Assembly (NCBI GenBank): GCA_023254645.1
Contig: JALRLA010000356.1
Coordinates: 1-7,173 of the forward strand
Length of the DNA stretch: 7,173 nucleotides
DNA from: Bacteroidia bacterium
GTDB taxonomy: Bacteria > Bacteroidota > Bacteroidia > NS11-12g > UBA955
Direction: 5' to 3'
This document shows positions 1 to 7,097 of this stretch, one piece after another. The position numbers and the translations under genes were made by a program. Position 1 is the first letter of the stretch, and each line of letters starts with the position of its first letter. The notes below the pieces were generated by a model that searched no databases, was not told the origin of the DNA, and saw nothing but the letters and a program-made list of their open reading frames with translations.

Positions 1-146
1 GTCAGCTTGAGTTGGTTCCCCTTGCAACTGTGCTTGGATGTCAGTGAATGTTTGGGCCAAGGCCTTCCCCTACGCGAAGCTCAAAGAAAAGGGGGACTCG
101 ACGTTTGGAATGGGCACTTTGGTCAAGCCAACAGCCTGCCCCAACA

Positions 147-159
147 CTCGCTTAGCGAG
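147..159. repeat. short palindrome (6-bp arms, 1-nt centre)
   Basis: CTCGCT and AGCGAG flank a single T, which gives a perfect odd-centred palindrome in the unassigned left region. It has no T-tract and so is not terminator-like. It could be part of a dispersed repeat or a protein-binding site, or it could be chance. Confidence 0.35.
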
Positions 160-208
160 CGTGATTGTACCCTGCTATGGGAAGCCCAACAAAGTGGCAT
201 TTGGGAGG

Positions 209-232
209 CTCCGAGAGCCGAACGTCTCGGAG
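209..232. repeat. perfect inverted repeat (8-bp stem, 8-nt loop)
   Basis: CTCCGAGA at 209-216 pairs perfectly with TCTCGGAG at 225-232 around an 8-nt loop. The stem is GC-rich and would fold stably in RNA from either strand. No run of T follows on either side, so an intrinsic terminator is unlikely. Together with the palindrome at 147-159 it resembles the small hairpin units of dispersed intergenic repeats, which is inference only. Confidence 0.5.
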
Positions 233-292
233 TGCTAGACAAACTCGTCATGTACCTGACGGTTTCCTTTTTCCCCGGAAAGACATTGAAAT

Positions 293-316
293 CCATTTCC
301 ATCATTCGGGAAATGG
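293..316 (-). terminator. possible weak fbp terminator
   Basis: CCATTTCC at 293-300 and GGAAATGG at 309-316 form a perfect 8-bp stem with an 8-nt loop, beginning 10 nt after the fbp stop codon on the minus strand. The sequence after it on that strand is only moderately T-rich (ATTTCAATGTCTTT), so termination would be weaker than at the two canonical terminators in this window. The position fits the 3' end of the fbp transcript. Confidence 0.45.
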
Positions 317-326
317 CCTCGGTTCA

Positions 327-1343
327 TTAGGCGTCTTGCAAGCTGGTCTCCGCTATGAATTCCAGCACCTTATTGACCATGTTCTTGGAACCCATGATCA
401 CAGGCACTCGCTGATGCAATTCAGTGGGAGCTACTTGTAGAATGCGCTCAGAGCCTGAATGGGCTGATCCGCCGGCTTGCTCAACCAAAAACGCCATCGG
501 GTTGCACTCGTACATCAAACGCAACTTGCCATTGGGCGCCGACTGGGTCGGAGGATACAAAAAGACCCCTCCCTTGAGTAAGTTTCGGTGAAAATCAGCA
601 ATCAAACTGCCAATGTATCGAGCCGAATATGGGCGATGGCTGGCCTTGTCCTTTTCCTTGCAATAGGCCAAATAGCGCTGATATGCCACGGGAAATGTAT
701 CGGAATTCCCCTCGTTAACGCTATAAACCTTCCCCTCTTCAGGAATCTCAATGTTCGGATGCGAAAGGCAAAATTCCTGAATGTTATCGTCTAACGTAAA
801 TCCATTAACTCCTACACCCGTCGTATATACGAGCATGGTCGACGAACCGTAGATGAAATACCCTGCAGCTACTTGGTGTTTGCCTTTTTGCAAGCAGTCC
901 TCTAGAGTTGGATCTTTTTGAGCATTGGGTCTTCGGTAGATGCTAAAGATGGTACCAATACTGGCGTTTACATCAATGTTGCTACTACCATCAAGGGGAT
1001 CGATGGCCACAATGTATTTCTCATTTTCGCAGCCTGGAACAAAGTAGGGATCGTCATTCTCTTCTGAAATAATAACACTCACCTCTCCAGAGCGAGATAA
1101 AGTCTGCAAGAAAATATCATTGGCGATGACATCCAATTTCTTTTGCTCTTCACCCTGAACATTGATAGAACCCTGATTGCCCAAAATATCGACCAACCCG
1201 GCCTTGCGAACATCTCGGTTAACCATTTTAGCGGCCAGCTCAAGTGAGCGAAAAATCTTAGAGAGTGATCCACCTGCATCCTTATACAAGGACTGCTGAT
1301 CGACGATAAACTGTTCGAGAGTAATGAGACCGTTATAGGGCAT
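327..1343 (-). CDS. fbp: class I fructose-1,6-bisphosphatase
   Basis: This 338-residue cytosolic enzyme hydrolyses fructose 1,6-bisphosphate to fructose 6-phosphate and phosphate, the committed step of gluconeogenesis. The metal-binding SEEN motif is at 93-96 and the class I signature DPLDGSSN is at 115-122. The substrate-binding stretch from ARYIGS to LKGG is at 241-259, and the C-terminal metal-site segment [14 protein letters not shown] is at 279-292 with Glu288. Length matches the family norm of about 330-340 residues, so the gene is complete. The frame remains open upstream to 1580, but that extension runs antisense through the aspartate kinase gene and has no family similarity. I therefore chose the ATG at 1343, which gives the usual N-terminus (Leu-Glu-Gln-Phe soon after the start). 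The gene is divergent from the aspartate kinase gene, and a possible weak terminator follows the stop. No catalytic residue that I can check is missing. Confidence 0.97.
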   Translation of the reverse strand: MPYNGLITLEQFIVDQQSLYKDAGGSLSKIFRSLELAAKMVNRDVRKAGLVDILGNQGSINVQGEEQKKLDVIANDIFLQTLSRSGEVSVIISEENDDPYFVPGCENEKYIVAIDPLDGSSNIDVNASIGTIFSIYRRPNAQKDPTLEDCLQKGKHQVAAGYFIYGSSTMLVYTTGVGVNGFTLDDNIQEFCLSHPNIEIPEEGKVYSVNEGNSDTFPVAYQRYLAYCKEKDKASHRPYSARYIGSLIADFHRNLLKGGVFLYPPTQSAPNGKLRLMYECNPMAFLVEQAGGSAHSGSERILQVAPTELHQRVPVIMGSKNMVNKVLEFIAETSLQDA

Positions 1344-1431
1344 AGTCAAAGAACCAAAATCGGCTTTACCTTTGCAAATCAACGAAAAAGAGGTCAGACC
1401 ATCGTCCTCCCTCGTGGAACATTTGAAAAAG
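1344..1431. promoter_or_regulatory. divergent fbp / aspartate kinase promoter region
   Basis: This 88-bp gap lies between two divergent start codons and should hold promoters for both genes, or the fbp promoter may reach into the kinase coding region. On the plus strand there is one good match to the Bacteroidota -7 element. On the minus strand I see only an imperfect candidate, TTGATTTG, with no clear -33 partner. Neither start codon is preceded by a strong Shine-Dalgarno sequence, which is usual in this phylum. Confidence 0.55.
1367..1374 (+). promoter_or_regulatory. candidate -7 element (TAnnTTTG) for the aspartate kinase gene
   Basis: TACCTTTG matches the TAnnTTTG consensus used by the primary sigma factor of Bacteroidota. 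It would start transcription near 1380 and leave a leader of about 50 nt before the ATG at 1432. I cannot find a convincing TTG-type -33 element at the expected distance upstream, so the call is tentative. Confidence 0.35.
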
Positions 1432-2697
1432 ATGCAGATATTTAAGTTTGGTGGGGCTTCGGTAAAAGATGCCGAAGGTGTTCGAAACGTAGCTCGAATC
1501 ATCGAAAAATATGGCCAATCGAATGTATTGGTGGTGATTTCTGCGATGGGAAAGAGTACCAATGCGCTTGAAAAAATCATTCATGCTTCCTATCATAATG
1601 AAGACAGCTTGGCACAACATGTTGCCGAATTCAAGCAATATCACGACGAGATTCTTAGCGAATTGTTTCCCGCCGAGCACTTGTTTGGCCGCATCGATGT
1701 TCAAAATCTGTATCTGGAATTGGAATGCGCCATTGACAATGCCAACTTGAAACATGATTATGACTTCTACTACGATCAAATCATCGCATTTGGAGAGTTG
1801 ATATCTACCAGAATTGTCTCTGCCTTTTTACTCTTTAGCGGTTTGCGAAACCAGTGGGTAGATTCTCGCAATTTCATATTGACCGATGATCGCTACCGCG
1901 ATGCCAAGGTAATGTGGGAACAAACCTCTACGGTTATCAGCAACCGTCTCCAACCTTTAGCTGATAAAAACCTTGTCATTGCACAAGGCTTCATCGGCAA
2001 GGGACCGAATGGGGAAAACACCACCCTAGGCCGTGAGGGTTCGGATTATACAGCGGCCATTTTTGCCCGTTTATTGGGGGCACAGTCTGTCACCATTTGG
2101 AAAGACGTTCCTGGAGTTATGAACGCCGACCCGAAGAAATTCGCCAATCCTATCTTGTTGAAAGAATTGTCGTACGCTGATGCCATTGAACTGGCCTATT
2201 ACGGAGCTTCGGTTATTCACCCCAAAACCATACAACCCCTTCAAGCGGCCAACATTCCTCTTTTTGTAAAGAGTTTTTCAGATCCTGAACAGGAAGGAAC
2301 TCGAGTTGACAGTCGCTCAACCAACTTGGCACAATCTTGCTTGATTCACAAGTCGAACCAAGCACTTTTGCGATTTTCGACGCGCAATTTGACTTTCATC
2401 GCCGAGACCCAGTTGATGCAATTGTTCACTTTGTTCAACGCCTTAAAGATTCGCCTGAATTTGATGCAAAATTCGGCGACTCATTTCACCTGTGTGATCG
2501 ATTTTAATGAATCTCGACTGGAGAGCTTAAAAGCCGAATTGGATAGCCTAGAAATGGAACTCTTTGTTCAGCCAGGACTAGAAATGATCAGCATCTACCA
2601 GCCTGAGCCAGGCATTGAAGCCCAATTACCCGATGCGAGCACCTGGGTATTGAAGCAGCAAACCGACCGATCGACTCATTACGTCATCAAACCTTAA
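1432..2697 (+). CDS. lysC: monofunctional aspartate kinase
   Basis: This 421-residue cytosolic enzyme phosphorylates L-aspartate to 4-phospho-L-aspartate, the first step toward lysine, diaminopimelate, threonine and methionine. The amino-acid kinase domain covers roughly 1-285. It shows KFGGASV at 5-11, SAMGKSTN at 37-44, GELIST at 121-126, the GREGSD substrate and nucleotide loop at 200-205, and [11 protein letters not shown] at 226-236. The C-terminal part, about 305-421, is an ACT-type regulatory region: residues 311-370 fit one ACT fold with a conserved LMQNSA stretch at 344-349, and the shorter remainder may complete a second. There is no fused homoserine dehydrogenase. The frame is open back to a TTG at 1372, but that codon overlaps the candidate -7 element, and the family motif begins four residues after the ATG at 1432, so I use the ATG. 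Feedback inhibition by a pathway amino acid is likely from the ACT region, but the effector cannot be read from the sequence. A strong terminator follows the stop. Confidence 0.95.
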   Translation: MQIFKFGGASVKDAEGVRNVARIIEKYGQSNVLVVISAMGKSTNALEKIIHASYHNEDSLAQHVAEFKQYHDEILSELFPAEHLFGRIDVQNLYLELECAIDNANLKHDYDFYYDQIIAFGELISTRIVSAFLLFSGLRNQWVDSRNFILTDDRYRDAKVMWEQTSTVISNRLQPLADKNLVIAQGFIGKGPNGENTTLGREGSDYTAAIFARLLGAQSVTIWKDVPGVMNADPKKFANPILLKELSYADAIELAYYGASVIHPKTIQPLQAANIPLFVKSFSDPEQEGTRVDSRSTNLAQSCLIHKSNQALLRFSTRNLTFIAETQLMQLFTLFNALKIRLNLMQNSATHFTCVIDFNESRLESLKAELDSLEMELFVQPGLEMISIYQPEPGIEAQLPDASTWVLKQQTDRSTHYVIKP

Positions 2698-2712
2698 TTT
2701 CAGTAGGTATAA

Positions 2713-2740
2713 AAAAAGGGCTCCCGAAGGAGCCCTTTTT
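2713..2740. terminator. bidirectional intrinsic terminator
   Basis: GGGCTCC at 2718-2724 and GGAGCCC at 2729-2735 form a 7-bp GC-rich stem closed by a CGAA tetraloop. A run of seven A lies on the left and five T on the right, so the stem can extend by A-T pairs and each strand has a U-tract after the hairpin. It starts 16 nt after the aspartate kinase stop and lies 20 nt beyond the end of the convergent secreted-protein gene, so it can terminate both. Confidence 0.92.
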
Positions 2741-2759
2741 CATTTCATCAAAAGTCCAC

Positions 2760-5700
2760 TCAACGATTGATGATCAGTTTCTGGGTTTGTACTTCAACAC
2801 CTTGAATCACGCGCACGGTATACATACCAGGGGCAACGTGAGACAGATCCAAAGTTTGACGGCCAAAGCCATTCTCTACACCGTTCAATTGGTAAACGAC
2901 AGCACCCATGGCATTGATGACAGAGATGTCTGCCTTCTGCTGAGCAATGCCTTTCCACACCAAGGTAACTTCACCACGGCTAGGGTTAGGCTGCACGCTC
3001 AAGCTACCTTCAGCACTGGCCTTTTCAACACCCATATAGGTATTGAAACAGTTGGGAGGATATTCCACGTAGACTTCGCGAACCACCAAGTTAGACTGGT
3101 TGCCGCTAGGGTCAGTCACTTGATAAGTGATGCTGTACACTCCGCTCTGCCAAATGTTGACATTGTGGGTAACCACCTCAACCAAAGGCATCAAATCGGT
3201 AGCCGAATAATAGTTGTCGCGAACCTGAATACCACTCATGGCCCAGAAAGGAGTACCTACACAAGCGCTCACAACAGGAGCTACAAGCTCTGGCGCTTTG
3301 CGGTCTACTACCTTCACGAAACGTGATTTGGTAGTTGAATTTCCACTCTCGTCAATGGCGGTATAAGACTCTTCATACATACCCAAGGTGTAGACATCAA
3401 CAGAACCTGATTTGGTCACAGAAATCTGAGACAAGGGGTAGTAGTTGTCGCTCACCGTCACGCTGCGTGAAGAGTATGGAGTCATGACATCGTGCAAAAT
3501 AGTATCGCTGGTATTCAACTCGATGTTGGGGGCGATGAAATCGTCAACGCGGTAATTGATGGTATAGCCATCTTCATCGGCTGCGTTTCCGCTAGGATCT
3601 TTGGCCTTGTAAGTGATGGGGTAAGTTGCGCGAATCTGCGTATTTACCTGACCATTGAATCCTGGGTTCTTGCTCAAGAAGATGGAACCATTGCAGTCGT
3701 CCATGGCGTAAACCTCATCAACAAAAGGAGACTTGATCTGCACATCGATGGTAGCTCCATCGGTGATGCGCTGATTCAAACGGTAAATACCGGGCTTCTT
3801 GGTGTCACGCACCTGAACCAAACGAGTGGCGGTAGCGGTGTTTCCTTGAGCATCCTTCACGGTATAAACCAGGGTGTAATCACCTACAGTGCTAGCATCA
3901 ACACTACCAGAAATTTGAATGGCCGAGGTCAAGTTGCCATCTACGGCATCGTTGGCCACTGCACCCAATTCGCTGTAGGTATCGCATTGCTCCATGGTAA
4001 TGGTGGTATTTCCATTCAAAGTCAATACAGGAGCGGTACGGTCGAGAACGACGATTACGGTACGAGTGCGTTGCTCTGCTTTGTTACCAGAAGCGTCTTC
4101 TACATCGAAGGTGATGCTGTATACACCTGGAACCGTGCAATCCAAATCGCTATTCACTACCACCAATGAAGTCATGTCGCCTTCAGTGGGGTCATTCGCA
4201 GAGTAAGTTGAATTGGCCACTTCGGCATAGCAAGAAGTCTTGCTGGAACCGCGCTCCACACGAATCGTATCGCTTCCCACCAAACGGATAGTAGGCACAG
4301 TCATGTCGTTGGCCAATTTCAGCAAATAATCTTCGTACTCACCTACTTGGTTGACACCACATGGCGTATTTGAGAAATTCGAGAATGAAGCAGCCACACG
4401 CAAGCGGGTCAAACCTTCAAAACTCTGGCTCAATTTGGGAACCTTAACGGAGGCGCTCGCGCTAGTACCCGTCATGCTTCCAGTGCTCATCACTTCCTCA
4501 CCTGCATCGTTGAAATCACCATCAATGTTCCAGTCAACCCAAGCTTTGTAATTCACGGGGTTAGAGTTCGACAAGCGAGTAACAGTCAAATCATAAGTAG
4601 AACCAAAGGTCAATACAGCGGGGTATTTGGTTTCAGCATAGCTGGTATAAGCCGCTTGACCACCATCTGTATTGCTGTTGATCAACTTCACGCCATTGCT
4701 GTTTTCCAAGGTCACTGTATTGATCGCAACGTCAGATGACAACATGCTAACCAAAGGTGTGCAGTAATCCAGAACAATCACATACTTGTTCTTGATCAAC
4801 TTCTTCTGTGTAGCCGAATCGCCACCTACAGAGTTCCAAGCCTTCAAGGTAAAGGTATAAGCACCGCCCTTCAAGAACTTGATCTGGGGGTTCTGGCTAG
4901 AAGCGCTAGTACCGTTCATGTAAGTAAATGAAGTGGGGAAAATGCTCCACTCAAACTGGTTGGCGTAGTCGGTCTTCGTGGTGAAGCTCACTACATCCAA
5001 TACGTTGGGGCGAACATTGTCAGCCGTGTAATCCAAGTAGCCAGGCTTGCTGGGGGTTACTATGGTGATGTTGTCGCAGAAGGTATCGTTACCGTTGCAA
5101 GTCTGGGCAACCAAACAAACCTCGTAGGTTCCGTCAGTTGAGAAGAACTCGGTGTAGTTCTCGCCTGTTCCGGCAATGTTCTGGTCAATCCACCACTCGT
5201 AGCTAGGTACACCCTTGGTGTTGCTAGAAGCGTTTTTGAAGTCGACCGCTACAGAGTTGGCTGAAGGGTTAAAGTCAGTAGTCCACTTGGCAATGGGAGA
5301 CGTGGCAGGTGCCAACTTGCTCTTCCAGTTCAAAATGAACCCTTTGTCGTTGCCTGATCCGTTGGTCTCAAAAGTGATGTAACCGGCGCCGCTGGTCAAC
5401 ACGATATCGGTGGTATCCCAGTGCGCTTGGTTGGTAGACGTAATGCCTTCTTTGGGAGTTACCTCTTTGGAAGGATCTGCCTCACCTGCATCGTAAATGC
5501 GCATTTTATCGCCAGCATCAGCCAACTTCAATTCTGCAAAACTCAAGGTGATGGTCTCAGCACCACAAGGCAAAATCTTGAAGTAGTCAATAGAAGGCTT
5601 GCGGTTGTTGCCGTAGTTGGCCGTTGGGCCACCGTTGTCAAACAAGGTTCCGTTTTTGCTCGCGCCCTCTTTGCTGGGGCCCATGTAGTATTGTGTGGGA

Positions 5701-6845
5701 GCTGTACACTCGATGTACTTGCTCTTGCACTTCTTGGTTGAAGGACCTACGCCGTTCTCGGAAGTCAAGCATACTTCGTACCAACCGTTCTCGTTCAAGG
5801 TGAACACGGGGTTTTGGGAAGTGGCAGACTGGTCATCAGCACCGGTGGGAGATTTCAATTCCCAATCCCACTTGTACGCACCGTTATCGCTCAAGTCGAA
5901 CAACTGAACATTGTAGTAAATCTCTACTTCATTCAAATCAGCAATGAACTCCGCGTTTGGAGCAGCAGTTGGCGTAATGATTTTGACTGTTTTGGTGATG
6001 CTATCCTGAGATCCGCAGAAATCAACCAACATCTTTACATCGTATGTTCCGGGATTGTCCCAACGAGCCGTTCCGCGAGAGGTCTTGCCTTGAATGACAG
6101 CATCGGCCTTGTCAAAGGTCCATGTGTAATCAGCACCGTTGTTGGGGTTTGTAGCCAAGAAGGTTACGCTCGTCTTCTCGTAGTTCGGGCCTGTAGGAAC
6201 AATGAAGCCGGCTACTGGTGGAGGGGGAACGACAAGATTGATAGCCAAATCAAAGGTGTTACCGTAGTAAACTGAACCTGAACCGCAGCCGTTGTTTTTG
6301 GTCATGGTGTAAACCGATGGGCAACCACGAAAACGCATGTAACTGGTACCTGCTGAGGTAAAACATGGCATCTTCACCGTGAAAGGAGAAGCGGTAGATC
6401 CTACAGAATTGTTGTTGGGATCAATGATGTTTTCGCTAGAGGCAAAACTGTTGTCTTTGTTGGCATCAATCCAAACACCGACACGAGTGGTCCAACCACC
6501 AGTAGCCCAAGAGCCACCTGCGATTTCCAAAGTGAGTTCCTCACCAGCCGTAACGTCGAAAGCAGAACTTGCGTTCAAAATTCCTTGATACGCGGCTGAT
6601 GCCGAAGCACAAGTTGCACCAGGACCAATGCCTGAGGCAGAGTACAAAACCTTTCCGGCTTTGTTTTTGACTGTAACGTCGATTAGATCACCCGGACGGT
6701 CTGACCCACCAACTGTACAGTTCCCTGAACCGTACGCGGGCGTACCTGAACAGAGTTGAGCACTCAGGGACGACGGCGCAGCCAAAGCAAACGCTCCCAT
6801 CGCAAGAAATGCTAATTGTTTGAGTTTAGTAAAAGTTGATTTCAT
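2760..6845 (-). CDS. large T9SS-secreted multidomain protein (PKD, CUB-like, GEVED, Ig-like repeats)
   Basis: This 1361-residue protein is predicted to be exported by Sec and then by the type IX secretion system. A signal peptide spans 1-29 or so (basic start, hydrophobic core, Leu-Ser-Ala before Gln30). Apparent domains in order are: a degenerate GEVED-like module about 95-205; PKD-like modules about 211-292 and 296-378; a CUB-like module about 385-508; PKD-like modules about 515-596 and 603-690; a clear GEVED module about 693-845 with the Asp-rich DWNIDGDFNDAGEE at 771-784 and GEYEDY at 835-840; five Ig-like (DUF5011/HYR type) repeats about 849-1262; and a type A sorting domain about 1280-1361 containing VQPNPSRGE and ending in QKLIINR. 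No catalytic motif is visible, so adhesion, carbohydrate binding or a matrix role is more likely than enzymatic activity. The frame extends 18 codons upstream to 6899, but the ATG at 6845 starts a normal signal peptide and follows an A-rich leader, so I chose it. It is convergent with the aspartate kinase gene and is separated from the upstream T9SS gene by a terminator. The exact function is unknown. Confidence 0.93.
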   Translation of the reverse strand: MKSTFTKLKQLAFLAMGAFALAAPSSLSAQLCSGTPAYGSGNCTVGGSDRPGDLIDVTVKNKAGKVLYSASGIGPGATCASASAAYQGILNASSAFDVTAGEELTLEIAGGSWATGGWTTRVGVWIDANKDNSFASSENIIDPNNNSVGSTASPFTVKMPCFTSAGTSYMRFRGCPSVYTMTKNNGCGSGSVYYGNTFDLAINLVVPPPPVAGFIVPTGPNYEKTSVTFLATNPNNGADYTWTFDKADAVIQGKTSRGTARWDNPGTYDVKMLVDFCGSQDSITKTVKIITPTAAPNAEFIADLNEVEIYYNVQLFDLSDNGAYKWDWELKSPTGADDQSATSQNPVFTLNENGWYEVCLTSENGVGPSTKKCKSKYIECTAPTQYYMGPSKEGASKNGTLFDNGGPTANYGNNRKPSIDYFKILPCGAETITLSFAELKLADAGDKMRIYDAGEADPSKEVTPKEGITSTNQAHWDTTDIVLTSGAGYITFETNGSGNDKGFILNWKSKLAPATSPIAKWTTDFNPSANSVAVDFKNASSNTKGVPSYEWWIDQNIAGTGENYTEFFSTDGTYEVCLVAQTCNGNDTFCDNITIVTPSKPGYLDYTADNVRPNVLDVVSFTTKTDYANQFEWSIFPTSFTYMNGTSASSQNPQIKFLKGGAYTFTLKAWNSVGGDSATQKKLIKNKYVIVLDYCTPLVSMLSSDVAINTVTLENSNGVKLINSNTDGGQAAYTSYAETKYPAVLTFGSTYDLTVTRLSNSNPVNYKAWVDWNIDGDFNDAGEEVMSTGSMTGTSASASVKVPKLSQSFEGLTRLRVAASFSNFSNTPCGVNQVGEYEDYLLKLANDMTVPTIRLVGSDTIRVERGSSKTSCYAEVANSTYSANDPTEGDMTSLVVVNSDLDCTVPGVYSITFDVEDASGNKAEQRTRTVIVVLDRTAPVLTLNGNTTITMEQCDTYSELGAVANDAVDGNLTSAIQISGSVDASTVGDYTLVYTVKDAQGNTATATRLVQVRDTKKPGIYRLNQRITDGATIDVQIKSPFVDEVYAMDDCNGSIFLSKNPGFNGQVNTQIRATYPITYKAKDPSGNAADEDGYTINYRVDDFIAPNIELNTSDTILHDVMTPYSSRSVTVSDNYYPLSQISVTKSGSVDVYTLGMYEESYTAIDESGNSTTKSRFVKVVDRKAPELVAPVVSACVGTPFWAMSGIQVRDNYYSATDLMPLVEVVTHNVNIWQSGVYSITYQVTDPSGNQSNLVVREVYVEYPPNCFNTYMGVEKASAEGSLSVQPNPSRGEVTLVWKGIAQQKADISVINAMGAVVYQLNGVENGFGRQTLDLSHVAPGMYTVRVIQGVEVQTQKLIINR
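3060..4301 (-). repeat. five tandem Ig-like domain repeats within the secreted protein
   Basis: Residues 849-1262 hold five consecutive units of about 75-90 residues. Each starts near an Asp-x-x-x-Pro step (TVPTI, TAPVL, KKPGI, IAPNI, KAPEL). Each ends with the D-x-S/Q-G-N hallmark of DUF5011/HYR-type Ig-like folds: DASGN, DAQGN, DPSGN, DESGN and DPSGN, at roughly 917, 998, 1083, 1165 and 1245. The third unit is the most divergent. The fourth and fifth share a DNYY motif, which suggests a more recent common origin. These units usually act as stalks or spacers on cell-surface proteins. Confidence 0.8.
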
Positions 6846-6909
6846 AGTACTTTTTGTGTGAATACAATTAAGAGACGCAATTTGAGAAAAAGGTGTCAAT
6901 CAAACTGAC

Positions 6910-6924
6910 AGATTTTTAACGAAT
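6910..6924. repeat. direct repeat copy 1 (15 bp)
   Basis: AGATTTTTAACGAAT here is identical to 7008-7022. In this copy CACAT and then GACT follow; in the other copy GACT follows directly, so the similarity continues to 19 bp if a 5-nt insertion is allowed. The copy lies 65-79 nt upstream of the ATG of the large secreted-protein gene, next to the weak -7-like string, which would suit an operator or an upstream promoter element. Confidence 0.7.
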
Positions 6925-7007
6925 CACATGACTAACTGAAGATTTCCATTATTTGCACCACTTTTATTTAGTATTTGATGGCAATATTGACATTTTTATG
7001 ATTATTA

Positions 7008-7022
7008 AGATTTTTAACGAAT
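7008..7022. repeat. direct repeat copy 2 (15 bp)
   Basis: This is the second exact copy of AGATTTTTAACGAAT, 98 bp from the first measured start to start. It lies 163-177 nt upstream of the ATG at 6845, between the upstream gene's terminator and the rest of the promoter region. Confidence 0.7.
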
Positions 7023-7040
7023 GACTGTCGTAATGTGCCA

Positions 7041-7073
7041 ATAAAAAAGAAAGCCCCGCCTATTCGGCGGGGC
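7041..7073 (-). terminator. strong intrinsic terminator of the upstream T9SS cargo gene
   Basis: GCCCCGCC at 7053-7060 and GGCGGGGC at 7066-7073 form a perfect 8-bp GC stem with a 5-nt loop. On the minus strand the hairpin is followed by TTTCTTTTTT, a canonical U-tract. It starts 24 nt after the stop of the partial gene at 7098 and insulates the large secreted-protein gene from read-through. The other strand lacks a T-run after the stem, so the terminator looks one-directional. Confidence 0.92.
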
Positions 7074-7097
7074 CTTCCTATGAAATCAATGAAGGGT

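Larger units (their letters stand above)
1..326. other. unassigned region with short inverted repeats, no convincing gene
   Basis: I recognise no gene in this stretch. It is richer in G and C than the intergenic DNA at the other end of the window and contains three perfect inverted repeats (147-159, 209-232, 293-316). One plus-strand frame is open from the left edge to a TAG at 328-330, giving at least 109 codons, and that TAG overlaps the fbp stop on the other strand. Its translation has no signal peptide, no membrane segment and no family motif that I recognise. Other frames are broken: one plus frame stops at 45-47 and could be the last 14 codons of a gene entering from the left, and one minus frame is open from 1 to about 78. 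The hairpin content and lack of protein character suggest intergenic DNA or a degenerate dispersed repeat, but a partial plus-strand gene cannot be excluded. Confidence 0.5.
6846..7040 (-). promoter_or_regulatory. AT-rich promoter and leader region of the large secreted-protein gene
   Basis: This stretch between the upstream gene's terminator and the ATG at 6845 is distinctly AT-rich and should carry the promoter of the large gene. The leader just before the ATG is A-rich (CACAAAAAGTACT), as is common for Bacteroidota translation starts. A 15-bp direct repeat occupies 6910-6924 and 7008-7022. The best -7-like string on the minus strand is TCAGTTTG at 6902-6909, one mismatch from TAnnTTTG, but I find no matching -33 element, so I do not assign a transcription start. 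Confidence 0.5.

Noticed and set aside
1372..1431. TTG start at 1372 for the aspartate kinase
   Set aside because: The codon lies within the candidate -7 promoter element, and family members begin only a few residues before the KFGG motif, which matches the ATG at 1432.
1344..1580. N-terminal extension of the fbp frame beyond the ATG at 1343
   Set aside because: It would add 79 residues that run antisense through the start of the aspartate kinase gene and have no counterpart in the enzyme family, whose members are about 330-340 residues long.
2787..4169. Long plus-strand open frames of 179 and 225 codons (2787-3326 and 3492-4169)
   Set aside because: They lie antisense inside the large secreted-protein gene, whose own frame shows clear domains, a signal peptide and a sorting signal; the antisense translations show no family motif.
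5421..6275. Plus-strand open frames of 106 and 153 codons antisense to the N-terminal half of the large gene
   Set aside because: Composition shadows of the coding strand: no start context, no recognisable domain, and they overlap PKD and CUB-like coding sequence.
6894..6899. TTGACA-like -35 hexamer on the minus strand
   Set aside because: No -10 hexamer lies about 17 bp downstream, and the primary sigma factor of Bacteroidota uses a different consensus.
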